Shown here: positions 1 through 6,764 of the stretch, piece after piece
Position numbering within the stretch: the stretch's first letter is position 1
Layout: each line of letters starts with the position of its first letter
DNA from: an uncultured bacterium
GTDB taxonomy: Bacteria > Gemmatimonadota > Gemmatimonadetes > Longimicrobiales > RSA9
Assembly (NCBI GenBank): GCA_937995995.1
Contig: CALKIP010000257.1
Span: forward strand, 1-10,218
Direction: 5' to 3'
DNA: 10,218 nucleotides
Made by a program: the position numbers and the translations under genes
The notes under the pieces: generated by a model
Databases searched by the model: none
What the model was told of the DNA's origin: nothing
The model's input: the letters and a program-made list of their open reading frames with translations, nothing else

Positions 1-2
1 TC

Positions 3-758
3 ACGAACGCGGCGTGGCTGATCGTCCTCGCGGGACTCGCGGATACCGTAGACGGCCGGGTCGCGCGCGTGACGCAGACCGGGAGCCGCTTCGGCGAGGA
101 ACTGGACTCATTGGTCGATGCGATCAGCTTCGGCGTCGCGCCGGCACTGATCATCTACCACCTCTTCCTGACCGACGGCACCTGGAGCTGGCTGGTCCCC
201 TTCTTCTACGTCGCCTCGGCGGTGATCCGGCTGGCGCGCTTCAACGTGGAACAGGCGGGCCACGCCAAGGTCGCCTTCCACGGCCTGCCCTCGCCTTCGG
301 CGGGGATGCTGCTCGCCACCTTCTATCCCTTCAGCCAGACCGCCTTCTTTCAGCAGTACCTGGCGCAGTGGCCGTGGCCGACGATGATCAGCGGCCTCAT
401 GTTCGTGCTCGGGGCGCTGATGATGAGCCACGTCCTCTACCCGGTGGTGCCGAAATTCGGGTTCCGGACGACAAAGGGGATCCTGACGCTCGTCGTCATG
501 CTCGCCGTGGTCGCGGCCGCGCTCACGGTGCCGTCGCTCTTCTTCTTCCCGGCACTCCTGGCGTACGTGGCGTACGGCATGTTGAAGTCGGTCGTACTCG
601 GCTTCTTCGAGCGCCTTCCGGAGCGGGACCCGCTCCTCGACACGGAGGGCGGCGACGAGGCGGGCGCGGAGCTGCGCGACATCGATTACGACGAGCTGTC
701 GCCGTATCGGCCGCGGATCTGGCGGAGGCGGCGCAGGCCACGGGGACGGGAGGATTAG
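3..758 (+). CDS. pssA: CDP-diacylglycerol--serine O-phosphatidyltransferase (phosphatidylserine synthase), 5' end missing
   Basis: The enzyme transfers a phosphatidyl group from CDP-diacylglycerol to L-serine at the inner membrane, giving phosphatidylserine, the precursor of phosphatidylethanolamine. The frame is open from the left edge, so the true start lies outside. The complete CDP-alcohol phosphatidyltransferase signature is visible at bases 42-119: DTVDGRVAR, eight residues, then GEELDSLVD, with all four metal- and substrate-binding aspartates. Several hydrophobic segments follow, for example around AISFGVAPALIIYH, WLVPFFYVASAVIRLARF and TLVVMLAVVAAALTVPSLFF. The RLARFN and GLPSPSAG motifs favour serine synthase over glycerophosphate or choline relatives. 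The protein ends in an acidic stretch and then a strongly basic tail (WRRRRRPRGRED), probably cytoplasmic. An ATG at base 69 lies inside the signature and cannot be the start. The gene stands 72 bases before purS. The family call is firm; the exact alcohol substrate is inferred. Confidence 0.9.
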   Translation, partial: TNAAWLIVLAGLADTVDGRVARVTQTGSRFGEELDSLVDAISFGVAPALIIYHLFLTDGTWSWLVPFFYVASAVIRLARFNVEQAGHAKVAFHGLPSPSAGMLLATFYPFSQTAFFQQYLAQWPWPTMISGLMFVLGALMMSHVLYPVVPKFGFRTTKGILTLVVMLAVVAAALTVPSLFFFPALLAYVAYGMLKSVVLGFFERLPERDPLLDTEGGDEAGAELRDIDYDELSPYRPRIWRRRRRPRGRED

Positions 759-820
759 GTTGGATTGGGCCGGCGGAGTAAGCCGAGGCGAGTCGTACAA
801 CGATCACCCGAATTCAGCAA

Positions 821-825
821 AGGGA
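821..825 (+). promoter_or_regulatory. Ribosome binding site that fixes the purS GTG start
   Basis: AGGGA lies 5 bases before GTG 831. It supports this GTG over the in-frame ATG at 765, which would add 22 basic residues not seen in PurS proteins and has no comparable site upstream. Confidence 0.6.
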
Positions 826-830
826 CACTC

Positions 831-1082
831 GTGAGCGAGTTTCAGGTGGAAGTGAGGATCACCCCGCGGCAGGGTCTGCTGGACCCCGAGGGGAAGGCGG
901 TGGAGAATGCGCTGCGCTCTCTTGGCTTCGAGGACGCGAAGGACGTCAAGATCGGCCGGTTGGTTCGGCTCAAAATCGAGGCGGAGAGTGCGGAGGCCGC
1001 GGGCGCACGTGCCGATGAAATGTGCAAGCGGCTCCTGGCGAATCCGGTGACGGAAGACTACGAGGTCGAAGTAAAGGGCTAG
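831..1082 (+). CDS. purS: Phosphoribosylformylglycinamidine synthase subunit PurS
   Basis: PurS is the small structural subunit of the three-part FGAM synthase. It bridges PurQ (glutaminase) and PurL (synthase) and is thought to help pass ammonia between them. From the GTG start the protein is 83 residues, the usual length for the family. Typical PurS features are visible: an opening beta strand (FQVEVRITPR), the block GLLDPEGKAVENALRSLGF, and the closing block CKRLLANPVTEDYEVEV. GTG 831 is chosen because an AGGGA site precedes it and because the family pattern begins right there. It is followed by a 109-base spacer with repeats and then purQ, its partner subunit. Nothing suggests damage. The call rests on the length, the conserved blocks and the purQ-purL neighbours together. 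Confidence 0.95.
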   Translation: MSEFQVEVRITPRQGLLDPEGKAVENALRSLGFEDAKDVKIGRLVRLKIEAESAEAAGARADEMCKRLLANPVTEDYEVEVKG

Positions 1083-1155
1083 AGCCAGGGCGAAGGCGAA
1101 GGCAAGGGCCAGGCATTGTCCCTCGCCCACGCGCCCGCGCTCGCGCCCGCCCAAC
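1083..1155. repeat. Low-complexity spacer: degenerate hexamers plus one copy of a 30-base dispersed element
   Basis: The spacer opens with four degenerate hexamers at 1089-1112 (GGCGAA, GGCGAA, GGCAAG, GGCCAG). Bases 1088-1096 (GGGCGAAGG) can pair with 1120-1128 (CCCTCGCCC), with one mismatch. Bases 1126-1155 match the reverse complement of 4358-4387 at 27 of 30 positions, including both ends (CCCACG and GCCCAAC). No promoter or clear ribosome site for purQ was recognised here. Confidence 0.6.
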
Positions 1156-1191
1156 ACCCGTCAGGCGTCGATCACTCGAATCTGATAGATC

Positions 1192-2037
1192 ATGCGAATC
1201 GCGATCGTGACGTTTCCGGGGTCGAATTGCGACCACGATTGTTTCCAGGCCGCGCAGGATGTGCTCGGTGCGGAGGCGGAGTTCGTCTGGCACCGGGAGA
1301 GTGACCTGGGCCAGGCGGACGCCGTCCTGCTGCCGGGCGGGTTCAGCTACGGCGACTATCTGCGGGCCGGCGCGATCGCGCGTTTCAGCCCGATCATGGA
1401 GGCGGTGAAGCGCTTCGCCGCCGAGGGCGGGCCGGTCCTCGGGATCTGCAACGGCTTCCAGGTCCTCTGCGAGGCGGGGCTGCTCCCGGGCGCACTGGTC
1501 CGGAACCGCTCGCTCAAGTTCCGCAGCCTTGACGTCTACCTGCGGGTCGAGAACGCGACGACGCCCTACACCACGCGCTACGGCGAGGGCGATGTGCTGC
1601 GGCTCCCGATCGCACACGGCGAGGGGTGCTACGTGGCCGACACGGAGACGCTCGAGCGCCTCGAAGATGAGCGTCGCGTCGTCTTCCGCTACGTGGACCG
1701 TTCAGGCGAGCCCACCGACGCGGCGAACCCGAACGGGTCGATGAACAACATTGCGGGGATCGTGAACGAGGCGGGCAACGTGCTGGGCCTCATGCCGCAC
1801 CCGGAGCGTGCGTTGGAGGAGCTGCTGGGGTCCGTGGACGGGGTGCCGCTGTTCGAGTCCTTGCGGGACCACATCATTGGCACGCGAGGGGCAGCGGGAG
1901 AGTCGGCCGGCGCCGACGGGAGGGCTGCTGGTGCGGCGGGAGGGCGGCCTTCGGCCGCGGGAGGGCACCCTTCGAGTGCGGGGACGTCACCTTCGGCAGC
2001 GCGTCCTTCGTCGGGCGGTGAGAGGAGGAACGGATGA
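1192..2037 (+). CDS. purQ: Phosphoribosylformylglycinamidine synthase, glutaminase subunit PurQ, with a repetitive C-terminal tail
   Basis: PurQ is a class I glutamine amidotransferase that releases ammonia from glutamine for FGAM synthesis by PurL. The start is set by the family N-terminus MRIAIVTFPGSNCDHD, although no good ribosome site precedes it. The nucleophile is Cys86 in GICNGFQ. The His203-Pro-Glu205 pair completes the triad in MPHPER. LLPGGFSYGDYLRAGAIA and HGEGCY are also typical. The conserved enzyme ends near residue 231 (FESLRDHIIG). About 50 further residues rich in Ala, Gly, Ser and Pro follow, containing AGGRPSA, AGGHPSS and AGTSPSA repeats. Bacterial PurQ is normally about 225-235 residues, so this tail is extra and probably disordered. 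The stop overlaps the purL start by 4 bases (ATGA), and the purL ribosome site lies inside the tail, which suggests translational coupling. Confidence 0.96.
   Translation: MRIAIVTFPGSNCDHDCFQAAQDVLGAEAEFVWHRESDLGQADAVLLPGGFSYGDYLRAGAIARFSPIMEAVKRFAAEGGPVLGICNGFQVLCEAGLLPGALVRNRSLKFRSLDVYLRVENATTPYTTRYGEGDVLRLPIAHGEGCYVADTETLERLEDERRVVFRYVDRSGEPTDAANPNGSMNNIAGIVNEAGNVLGLMPHPERALEELLGSVDGVPLFESLRDHIIGTRGAAGESAGADGRAAGAAGGRPSAAGGHPSSAGTSPSAARPSSGGERRNG
1938..2000 (+). repeat. Three in-frame 21-base tandem repeats in the purQ tail
   Basis: The units are 1938-1958, 1959-1979 and 1980-2000, sharing the pattern GGG...CCTTCG...GC; each adds seven residues. Units 1 and 2 match at 16 of 21 positions. 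Unit 1 contains a perfect hairpin, GCGGCC/GGCCGC with loop TTC (1944-1958). Unit 2 places GCAC and GTGC at the corresponding positions around its loop. Unit 3 does not form the same hairpin, but GGACG (1982-1986) can pair with CGTCC (2002-2006). Confidence 0.75.
2022..2028 (+). promoter_or_regulatory. Ribosome binding site of purL inside the purQ reading frame
   Basis: GAGGAGG ends 5 bases before ATG 2034. It is the strongest Shine-Dalgarno site in the window and lies in the last codons of purQ, just after the hairpin-forming repeats. Ribosomes finishing purQ could restart here. Confidence 0.75.
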
Positions 2038-4349
2038 GTGAAGTCAAGCAGGGCCCCCTGCCCCGCCCCGGCGATCCGGCGATCACGCCGGAGCTGGTCG
2101 AGGAGCACGGGCTGTCGCCAGAGGAATACGACAAGATCCTGGGCATTCTCGGCCGCGAGCCGACGTACACCGAGCTCGGGCTCTTCAGCGCGCTCTGGTC
2201 GGAGCACTGCGGCTACAAGAACTCGAAGCCGCTGCTCAAGACGCTCCCGACCGAGGCACCGTGGGTGCTGCAGGGGCCGGGTGAGAACGCGGGCGTGATC
2301 GACATCGGCGAGGGGTGGGCGATCGCCTTCAAGATCGAGTCGCACAACCATCCCTCGGCGGTCGAGCCGTACCAGGGCGCGGCGACGGGGGTGGGCGGGA
2401 TCCTGCGCGACGTCTTCACGATGGGCGCGCGGCCGATCGCGGTGCTGGACTCGCTGCGCTTCGGCTCGCTCGAGAACGCGCGCGTGCGCTACCTCTTCGC
2501 CGGCGCGGTCAAGGGGATCGGCGACTACGGCAACTCCGTGGGCGTTCCCAACCTGGGCGGCGAGATCTACTTCGACGAGGCGTACGAGGGGAACCCGCTG
2601 GTCAACGCCATGGCGATCGGCCTCATGAAGAAGGAGGAGCTGATCCGCGCCGAGGCGTCGGGCCCCGGCAACCCGATCATCGCGGTGGGCGCGAGGACGG
2701 GCCGCGACGGGATCCACGGCGCCACCTTCGCGAGCGCGGAGCTCAACGAGGCGGCGGAGGAGAGCCGGCCACAGGTTCAGGTCGGCGATCCGTTCACCGA
2801 GAAGCTGCTGCTGGAGGCGTCGCTCGAGCTGATCCGGAGCGGGCACATCGTGGGGATCCAGGACATGGGCGCCGCGGGGCTCGCGTCGTCGTCCTCGGAG
2901 ATGGCCGCACGCTCGGGGACGGGCGTCGACATCGACACCTCCCTCGTCCCGACGCGCGAGCCGGGGATGACGCCGTACGAGATCCTGCTCTCGGAGTCAC
3001 AGGAGCGGATGCTGGTCGTCGCGAAGGCAGGCCACGAGGACGACGTCCGGAAGATCCTGGAGAAGTGGGAGCTCGAGGCCGCGGTCATCGGCCACGTGAC
3101 GGACGACGGGCTCTACCGCGTGCGAGAAAACGGCGAAATCGTCTGCGAGGTCCCCGGCGAGCCGCTGGTCGACTGTCCGACCTACGTCCGCGAGGCGCGC
3201 GAGTCGGAGGAGGTCGTGAAGCTGCGGCAGTGGGATCCCTCAGAGCTGGAGCCGAGCCGTGAGGCGGCGGACCCGAGCGGCATCCTGCTCCGTCTCCTCG
3301 CCTCGCCCACGATCGCCTCCAAGCGCTGGGTCCACGAGCAGTTCGACACCACGGTGCGCACGAACACCGTCGTCGGCCCGGGTGGCGACGCCGGCGTGCT
3401 CCGCATCCGCGGCACCAGGCTCGGGATCGCGGCGACCGTCGACTGCAACGGCCGCTACGTCTACCTGAACCCGCGGCGCGGCGCGATGATCGCCGTGGCC
3501 GAGGCGGCGCGCAACCTGGTCTGCGTCGGCGCACGTCCGCGGGCGGTCACGAACAACCTGAATTTCGGCAACCCGCTCAAGCCCGAGGTCTACTACCAGC
3601 TCAAGGAAGCGGTGGCCGGGATGGGCGAGGCGTGTCTGAAGTTCGATACGCCGGTCACGGGCGGCAACGTTTCGCTCTACAACGAGAACCCGCGGGGCGC
3701 GATCTACCCCACCCCGGTGATCGGGATGGTCGGCGTGCTGGACGACGTCTCGAAGCACCTCGGCGCCGCCTTCCGCGAGGCGGGCGATGCGATCGTCCTC
3801 CTTGGCGACAACACCGGCGAGCTGGGCGGCTCGGAGTACCTGAAGGTGATCCACGGCAAGGTGGCGGGCGATGCGCCTGCGATCGACCTGGATGCCGAAA
3901 AGGCGCTCCAGGAGGCGATGCTCGAGCTCGCCGACGCGGAGCTGGTCCGGAGCGCGCACGACTGCGCCGAGGGCGGGCTGGCCGTCTGCCTGGCCGAGTC
4001 CGCCATCGCCGACGACGAGGAGCCACGGGGCATCGACGTGACGCTCGAGGACGACCTGGCCGTCGCTCCCCTGCTCTTCGGCGAGGCGCAGGGACGGATC
4101 GTCGTCTCGTGTGCGGCCGAGCGCGTCGAGGAGGTGCTGGCGGTGGCGGAGCGCCACGGGGTGCCGGCCCGGCGGATCGGCACGGTCGGCGAGGTGGACG
4201 GCACGTTCAGCATCGCGACGGCGGCCGGGCCGGGGATCGAGCTTCCGGCGGCCCGCGTGGCCGAGGCGTACTATGCCGCGATCCCGGGGGTCATGGACGG
4301 ATCGGCGGCGACGGTAGAGGTGGACGTGGAGCACCCGGCGATGCCGTGA
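2034..4349 (+). CDS. purL: Phosphoribosylformylglycinamidine synthase, synthase subunit PurL (small type)
   Basis: PurL uses ATP and ammonia to convert FGAR to FGAM, the fourth step of purine synthesis, in complex with PurQ and PurS. At 771 residues it is the small PurL form, slightly longer than the roughly 740 residues usual for the Bacillus type, and lacks the fused glutaminase of enterobacterial PurL. Conserved blocks appear in order: SEHCGYKNSKPLLK with active-site His58; KIESHNHPSAVEPYQGAATG with Glu102 and His104; GGEIYFDEAYEGNPLVNAMA; QDMGAAGLASSSSEMA; then, in the second half, VTNNLNFGNPLKPEVYYQLK, DTPVTGGNVSLYNENP and HDCAEGGLAV. This gives the expected pseudo-duplicated arrangement of two related halves. 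It overlaps purQ by 4 bases and has a strong ribosome site. Its stop TGA shares its last base with the next start codon (TGATG). No lesion was seen. Confidence 0.98.
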   Translation: MSEVKQGPLPRPGDPAITPELVEEHGLSPEEYDKILGILGREPTYTELGLFSALWSEHCGYKNSKPLLKTLPTEAPWVLQGPGENAGVIDIGEGWAIAFKIESHNHPSAVEPYQGAATGVGGILRDVFTMGARPIAVLDSLRFGSLENARVRYLFAGAVKGIGDYGNSVGVPNLGGEIYFDEAYEGNPLVNAMAIGLMKKEELIRAEASGPGNPIIAVGARTGRDGIHGATFASAELNEAAEESRPQVQVGDPFTEKLLLEASLELIRSGHIVGIQDMGAAGLASSSSEMAARSGTGVDIDTSLVPTREPGMTPYEILLSESQERMLVVAKAGHEDDVRKILEKWELEAAVIGHVTDDGLYRVRENGEIVCEVPGEPLVDCPTYVREARESEEVVKLRQWDPSELEPSREAADPSGILLRLLASPTIASKRWVHEQFDTTVRTNTVVGPGGDAGVLRIRGTRLGIAATVDCNGRYVYLNPRRGAMIAVAEAARNLVCVGARPRAVTNNLNFGNPLKPEVYYQLKEAVAGMGEACLKFDTPVTGGNVSLYNENPRGAIYPTPVIGMVGVLDDVSKHLGAAFREAGDAIVLLGDNTGELGGSEYLKVIHGKVAGDAPAIDLDAEKALQEAMLELADAELVRSAHDCAEGGLAVCLAESAIADDEEPRGIDVTLEDDLAVAPLLFGEAQGRIVVSCAAERVEEVLAVAERHGVPARRIGTVGEVDGTFSIATAAGPGIELPAARVAEAYYAAIPGVMDGSAATVEVDVEHPAMP

Positions 4350-5125
4350 TGAAGGTGGTTGGGCGAGCGCGAGCGCGAGGGCGTGGGTGGGGTGAGCGAG
4401 GAGGGACGGCGCGGAAAGGGCGGGAACAGACACCGGAAGAGCGAGTCCGGCAGCTCGCGCGAGGTGGACGGACGCGGGCGTTCGGTGGAAGCCGTGCCTG
4501 GTCGTCGTTCGTCGTGCTCGCGAGTACGGCGTTCATCATGGGCTGTGGCGGTCTCGCGGCAGGGCCGGCATTGGAAGGGCCCGTACGGGCCGGGGGTGCC
4601 GTAGCTGTCGAGGCCGACGCCGATGGCGGCAGCCGAGCCGGGGCGAAAGCAGCGGAAGGCCGTTCCGGGGTGGCGGACGGCGTGTCGGGCGAGGCCCGTC
4701 CGGCTGGCAGGGGCGGTGGTGCGGACCGGGCGTCGGGTAGGGACGGCGCGTCCGCCCAGGGCAGTGCGTCGGCCGAGGATGCCGTACGTGGTGAGGATCG
4801 CGCGTCCGGCACTGCAGGGCGCGCGGTCGTGCGCACGCTGACCGGCGAAGCGAGCTACTACGCGGATTCGCTGGCGGGCAGGCGAACGGCGAGTGGCGTT
4901 CCGTACCGTCCGAACGAAATGATCGCGGCCCACAAGACGCTGCCCTTCGGCACGCTGCTGCGGGTGACGAACCTGGCCAACGGCCGGGTCGTCGAGGTCC
5001 GCGTCGTCGACCGTGGGCCTTATGCCAAGGGCAGGATCCTGGACCTGTCACGCCGCGCGGCCGAGGAACTGGGCTTCATCAGGCAGGGGCACACGCGGGT
5101 CAGGATCGAGGTGCTGGAGGAGTGA
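4349..5125 (+). CDS. RlpA-like septal-ring lipoprotein with double-psi beta-barrel domain
   Basis: RlpA proteins are outer-membrane lipoproteins that act on peptidoglycan; some are lytic transglycosylases for stripped glycan strands at the septum. The C-terminal domain (residues about 165-258) fits the family: GEASYYADSLAGRRTASG, AAHKTLPFG with His195, VRVVDRGPY with Asp221, then KGRILDLSRRAAEELGF. His195 and Asp221 correspond to the residues considered catalytic in RlpA. There is no SPOR domain, so glycan targeting would differ from the well-known members. A hydrophobic segment (SSFVVLASTAFIMGC) ends in a plausible lipobox at Cys66. The segment before it is about 50 residues, Arg/Gly-rich and far longer than a normal signal n-region; part is encoded by a dispersed repeat. 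ATG 4349 is used because it overlaps the purL stop (TGATG) and no better in-frame start exists. An Ala/Gly/Arg/Asp-rich linker of about 95 residues joins lipobox and domain. Confidence 0.85.
   Translation: MKVVGRARARGRGWGERGGTARKGREQTPEERVRQLARGGRTRAFGGSRAWSSFVVLASTAFIMGCGGLAAGPALEGPVRAGGAVAVEADADGGSRAGAKAAEGRSGVADGVSGEARPAGRGGGADRASGRDGASAQGSASAEDAVRGEDRASGTAGRAVVRTLTGEASYYADSLAGRRTASGVPYRPNEMIAAHKTLPFGTLLRVTNLANGRVVEVRVVDRGPYAKGRILDLSRRAAEELGFIRQGHTRVRIEVLEE
4358..4387 (-). repeat. Second copy of the 30-base dispersed element, inverted, inside the rlpA-like frame
   Basis: The reverse complement of this stretch matches 1126-1155 at 27 of 30 bases, including the non-repetitive ends. It begins 9 bases after the purL stop and encodes about residues 4-13 of the rlpA-like product (VGRARARGRG). 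The core is a GAGCGC-type short repeat, so part of the likeness could come from simple sequence. Confidence 0.55.
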
Positions 5126-5237
5126 GCCCCGGATTCCACCCCTCCCCCGTCAGAACCGCACTTGCGTAGCGGGGTACGATAGGCGACACTACGCGATCGT
5201 TCCACAACACGAACCCGACGATGGGAACCGCTCCTGA
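5126..5237 (+). promoter_or_regulatory. Spacer before purF with a 6-base dyad; possible separate start, unproven
   Basis: This 112-base spacer holds the inverted pair GCGTAG (5164-5169) and CTACGC (5189-5194), with 19 bases between. TACGAT at 5175-5180 inside the dyad resembles a -10 box, but no -35 box lies at the right distance. No terminator-like stem or T-run is seen. A transcription start for purF here is possible but weakly supported. Confidence 0.2.
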
Positions 5238-6692
5238 ATGTGCGGAATCGTAGGCGTTACCGGTATCGACCATGCGGCCGAGCTGACCTTTCTCGGTCTC
5301 TATGCCCTTCAGCATCGAGGGCAGGAGGCGGTGGGCATCTCCGCCATCTCTGACGGGCACACGGTGGTCCGCAAGGCGGACGGCCTGGTGGCCGACGCGT
5401 TCGACGAGGATTCGCTGCGCACCCTGCCCGGCCGGACCGCGCTCGGGCACACGCGCTACTCCACGGCTGGCGGACCCGGGCTGAACAACGCGCAGCCGTT
5501 CGTGGTTCGGTACCACCAGGGCGACCTCGGCCTGGTGCACAACGGCCACATCACGAACGCCGGGAAGCTGCGTGAGGAGCTGGTTCGGGAGGGTGCGATC
5601 TTCCAGTCGTCGATCGACTCGGAGGTGATCATCCACCTGATCGCTCGCTCACGGCGGTCGACACCGGACGAGCAGGTCACCGAGGCGCTGGCGCAGCTGG
5701 TCGGCGCCTTCTCCGTTCTGATCACGATCGACGAGACCCTTTACGCGGCCCGCGATCCGTGGGGCTTCCGGCCGCTGGTGCTCGGGCGCAGGGACGACGG
5801 CTACGTCCTCGCGAGTGAGACGTGCGCCCTCGACCTCGTTCGTGCCGAGTTCGTCCGGGATCTGGAGCCGGGCGAGGTGGTGAGGATCGAGGGTGGCGAA
5901 ATCGTCTCGCTGCCATCGCTCGAGCCGGCGGAGCGGCCGGCACCGTGCGTATTCGAGCTCGTCTACTTCGCACGGCCGGACTCGCGGCTGTGGGGCGCGA
6001 GCGTGGACCGGGCCCGGCGCGCCTTCGGGCGTCAGCTCGCCCGTGAGCACCCGGCGGATGCCGACTGCGTCTTCAGCGTCCCCGACTCGTCGAACTCCGC
6101 GGCGCTCGGCTTCGCCGAAGAGAGCGGGATCCCGCTGGAGCTCGGGCTGATCCGCAACCACTACGTGGGGCGAACCTTCATCCACCCCTCTCAAGCTGGC
6201 CGGGACTTCCGGGTCCGGATCAAGTACAACCCTGTGCGTGAGGTGATCGAGGGGAAGCGCGTCGTCGTGGTCGACGACTCGCTGGTCCGCGGCACGACGA
6301 GCCGCGGGCTGGTCTCGCTGATCCGCGAGGCGGGCGCGAAGGAGGTGCACTTCCGCATCGCGAGCCCGCCGGTCCGCTCCCCGTGCTACTACGGCATCGA
6401 CATGCCGACGCGCGAGGAGCTGATGGCGACGCAGCACTCCGTGGAAGAGATTCGTCAGCAGCTCGGCGTCGACTCGCTCGGCTACCTGTCGCTCGAGGGG
6501 ATGAACGGCGCGGTCGAGCAGTACGGCTCCTTCTGCAACGCCTGCTTCTCCGGAACGTACCCGGCGCGGCTCGTGGACCTCGAATACCGGCGCAGCCGCG
6601 TGGCCGCCGGGCACGAGGATTCCACGCCGGCGATGCCATCGCTGGATCTCGAGCGCCAGGAAGTGGCATCGGCGACGCAGGGGACCGACTGA
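5238..6692 (+). CDS. purF: Amidophosphoribosyltransferase (glutamine PRPP amidotransferase), [4Fe-4S] type
   Basis: PurF makes 5-phosphoribosylamine from PRPP and glutamine, the committed first step of purine synthesis. The N-terminal domain is a class II (Ntn) glutaminase: the frame opens MCGIVGV, so removal of Met exposes Cys2 as nucleophile with no propeptide, unlike Bacillus subtilis PurF. LQHRGQEAVGIS, GHTRYSTAGG and LVHNGHITN follow. The phosphoribosyltransferase domain carries the PRPP loop VVVVDDSLVRGTTSRG with Asp346 and Asp347. Four cysteines sit where the Bacillus enzyme binds its [4Fe-4S] cluster: Cys237 (PCVFELVYFARPDS), Cys383 (RSPCYYGID), and Cys433 and Cys436 (FCNACFSGTYP). 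The cluster is inferred to be oxygen-sensitive, as in that enzyme. The 484-residue length is normal, with a short polar tail. No clear ribosome site is visible; the start is fixed by the Cys2 requirement. It lies 112 bases after the rlpA-like gene. Confidence 0.97.
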   Translation: MCGIVGVTGIDHAAELTFLGLYALQHRGQEAVGISAISDGHTVVRKADGLVADAFDEDSLRTLPGRTALGHTRYSTAGGPGLNNAQPFVVRYHQGDLGLVHNGHITNAGKLREELVREGAIFQSSIDSEVIIHLIARSRRSTPDEQVTEALAQLVGAFSVLITIDETLYAARDPWGFRPLVLGRRDDGYVLASETCALDLVRAEFVRDLEPGEVVRIEGGEIVSLPSLEPAERPAPCVFELVYFARPDSRLWGASVDRARRAFGRQLAREHPADADCVFSVPDSSNSAALGFAEESGIPLELGLIRNHYVGRTFIHPSQAGRDFRVRIKYNPVREVIEGKRVVVVDDSLVRGTTSRGLVSLIREAGAKEVHFRIASPPVRSPCYYGIDMPTREELMATQHSVEEIRQQLGVDSLGYLSLEGMNGAVEQYGSFCNACFSGTYPARLVDLEYRRSRVAAGHEDSTPAMPSLDLERQEVASATQGTD

Positions 6693-6764
6693 GCCCTTTC
6701 ATACGGAGGGGCGCGGCGGCCTTCGTCGTGTTGTGCGCTGCATTCGTTGGTCGGGCTGCGTTCT

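Noticed and set aside
69..71. ATG 69 as the pssA start
   Set aside because: The frame is open to the left edge, and the catalytic signature begins at base 42, before this ATG.
765..830. ATG 765 as the purS start
   Set aside because: It would add 22 basic residues foreign to PurS. GTG 831 has a ribosome site at proper spacing and matches the family N-terminus.
1689..2846. Long minus-strand frame of 385 codons opposite purQ and purL
   Set aside because: It is a shadow of two fully convincing genes. The translation is His/Arg/Leu-rich with no recognisable domain.
5221..5253. Ten-codon upstream reading frame overlapping the purF start
   Set aside because: It has no ribosome site and no sign of a leader peptide such as a codon run. 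One short ATG frame is expected by chance.
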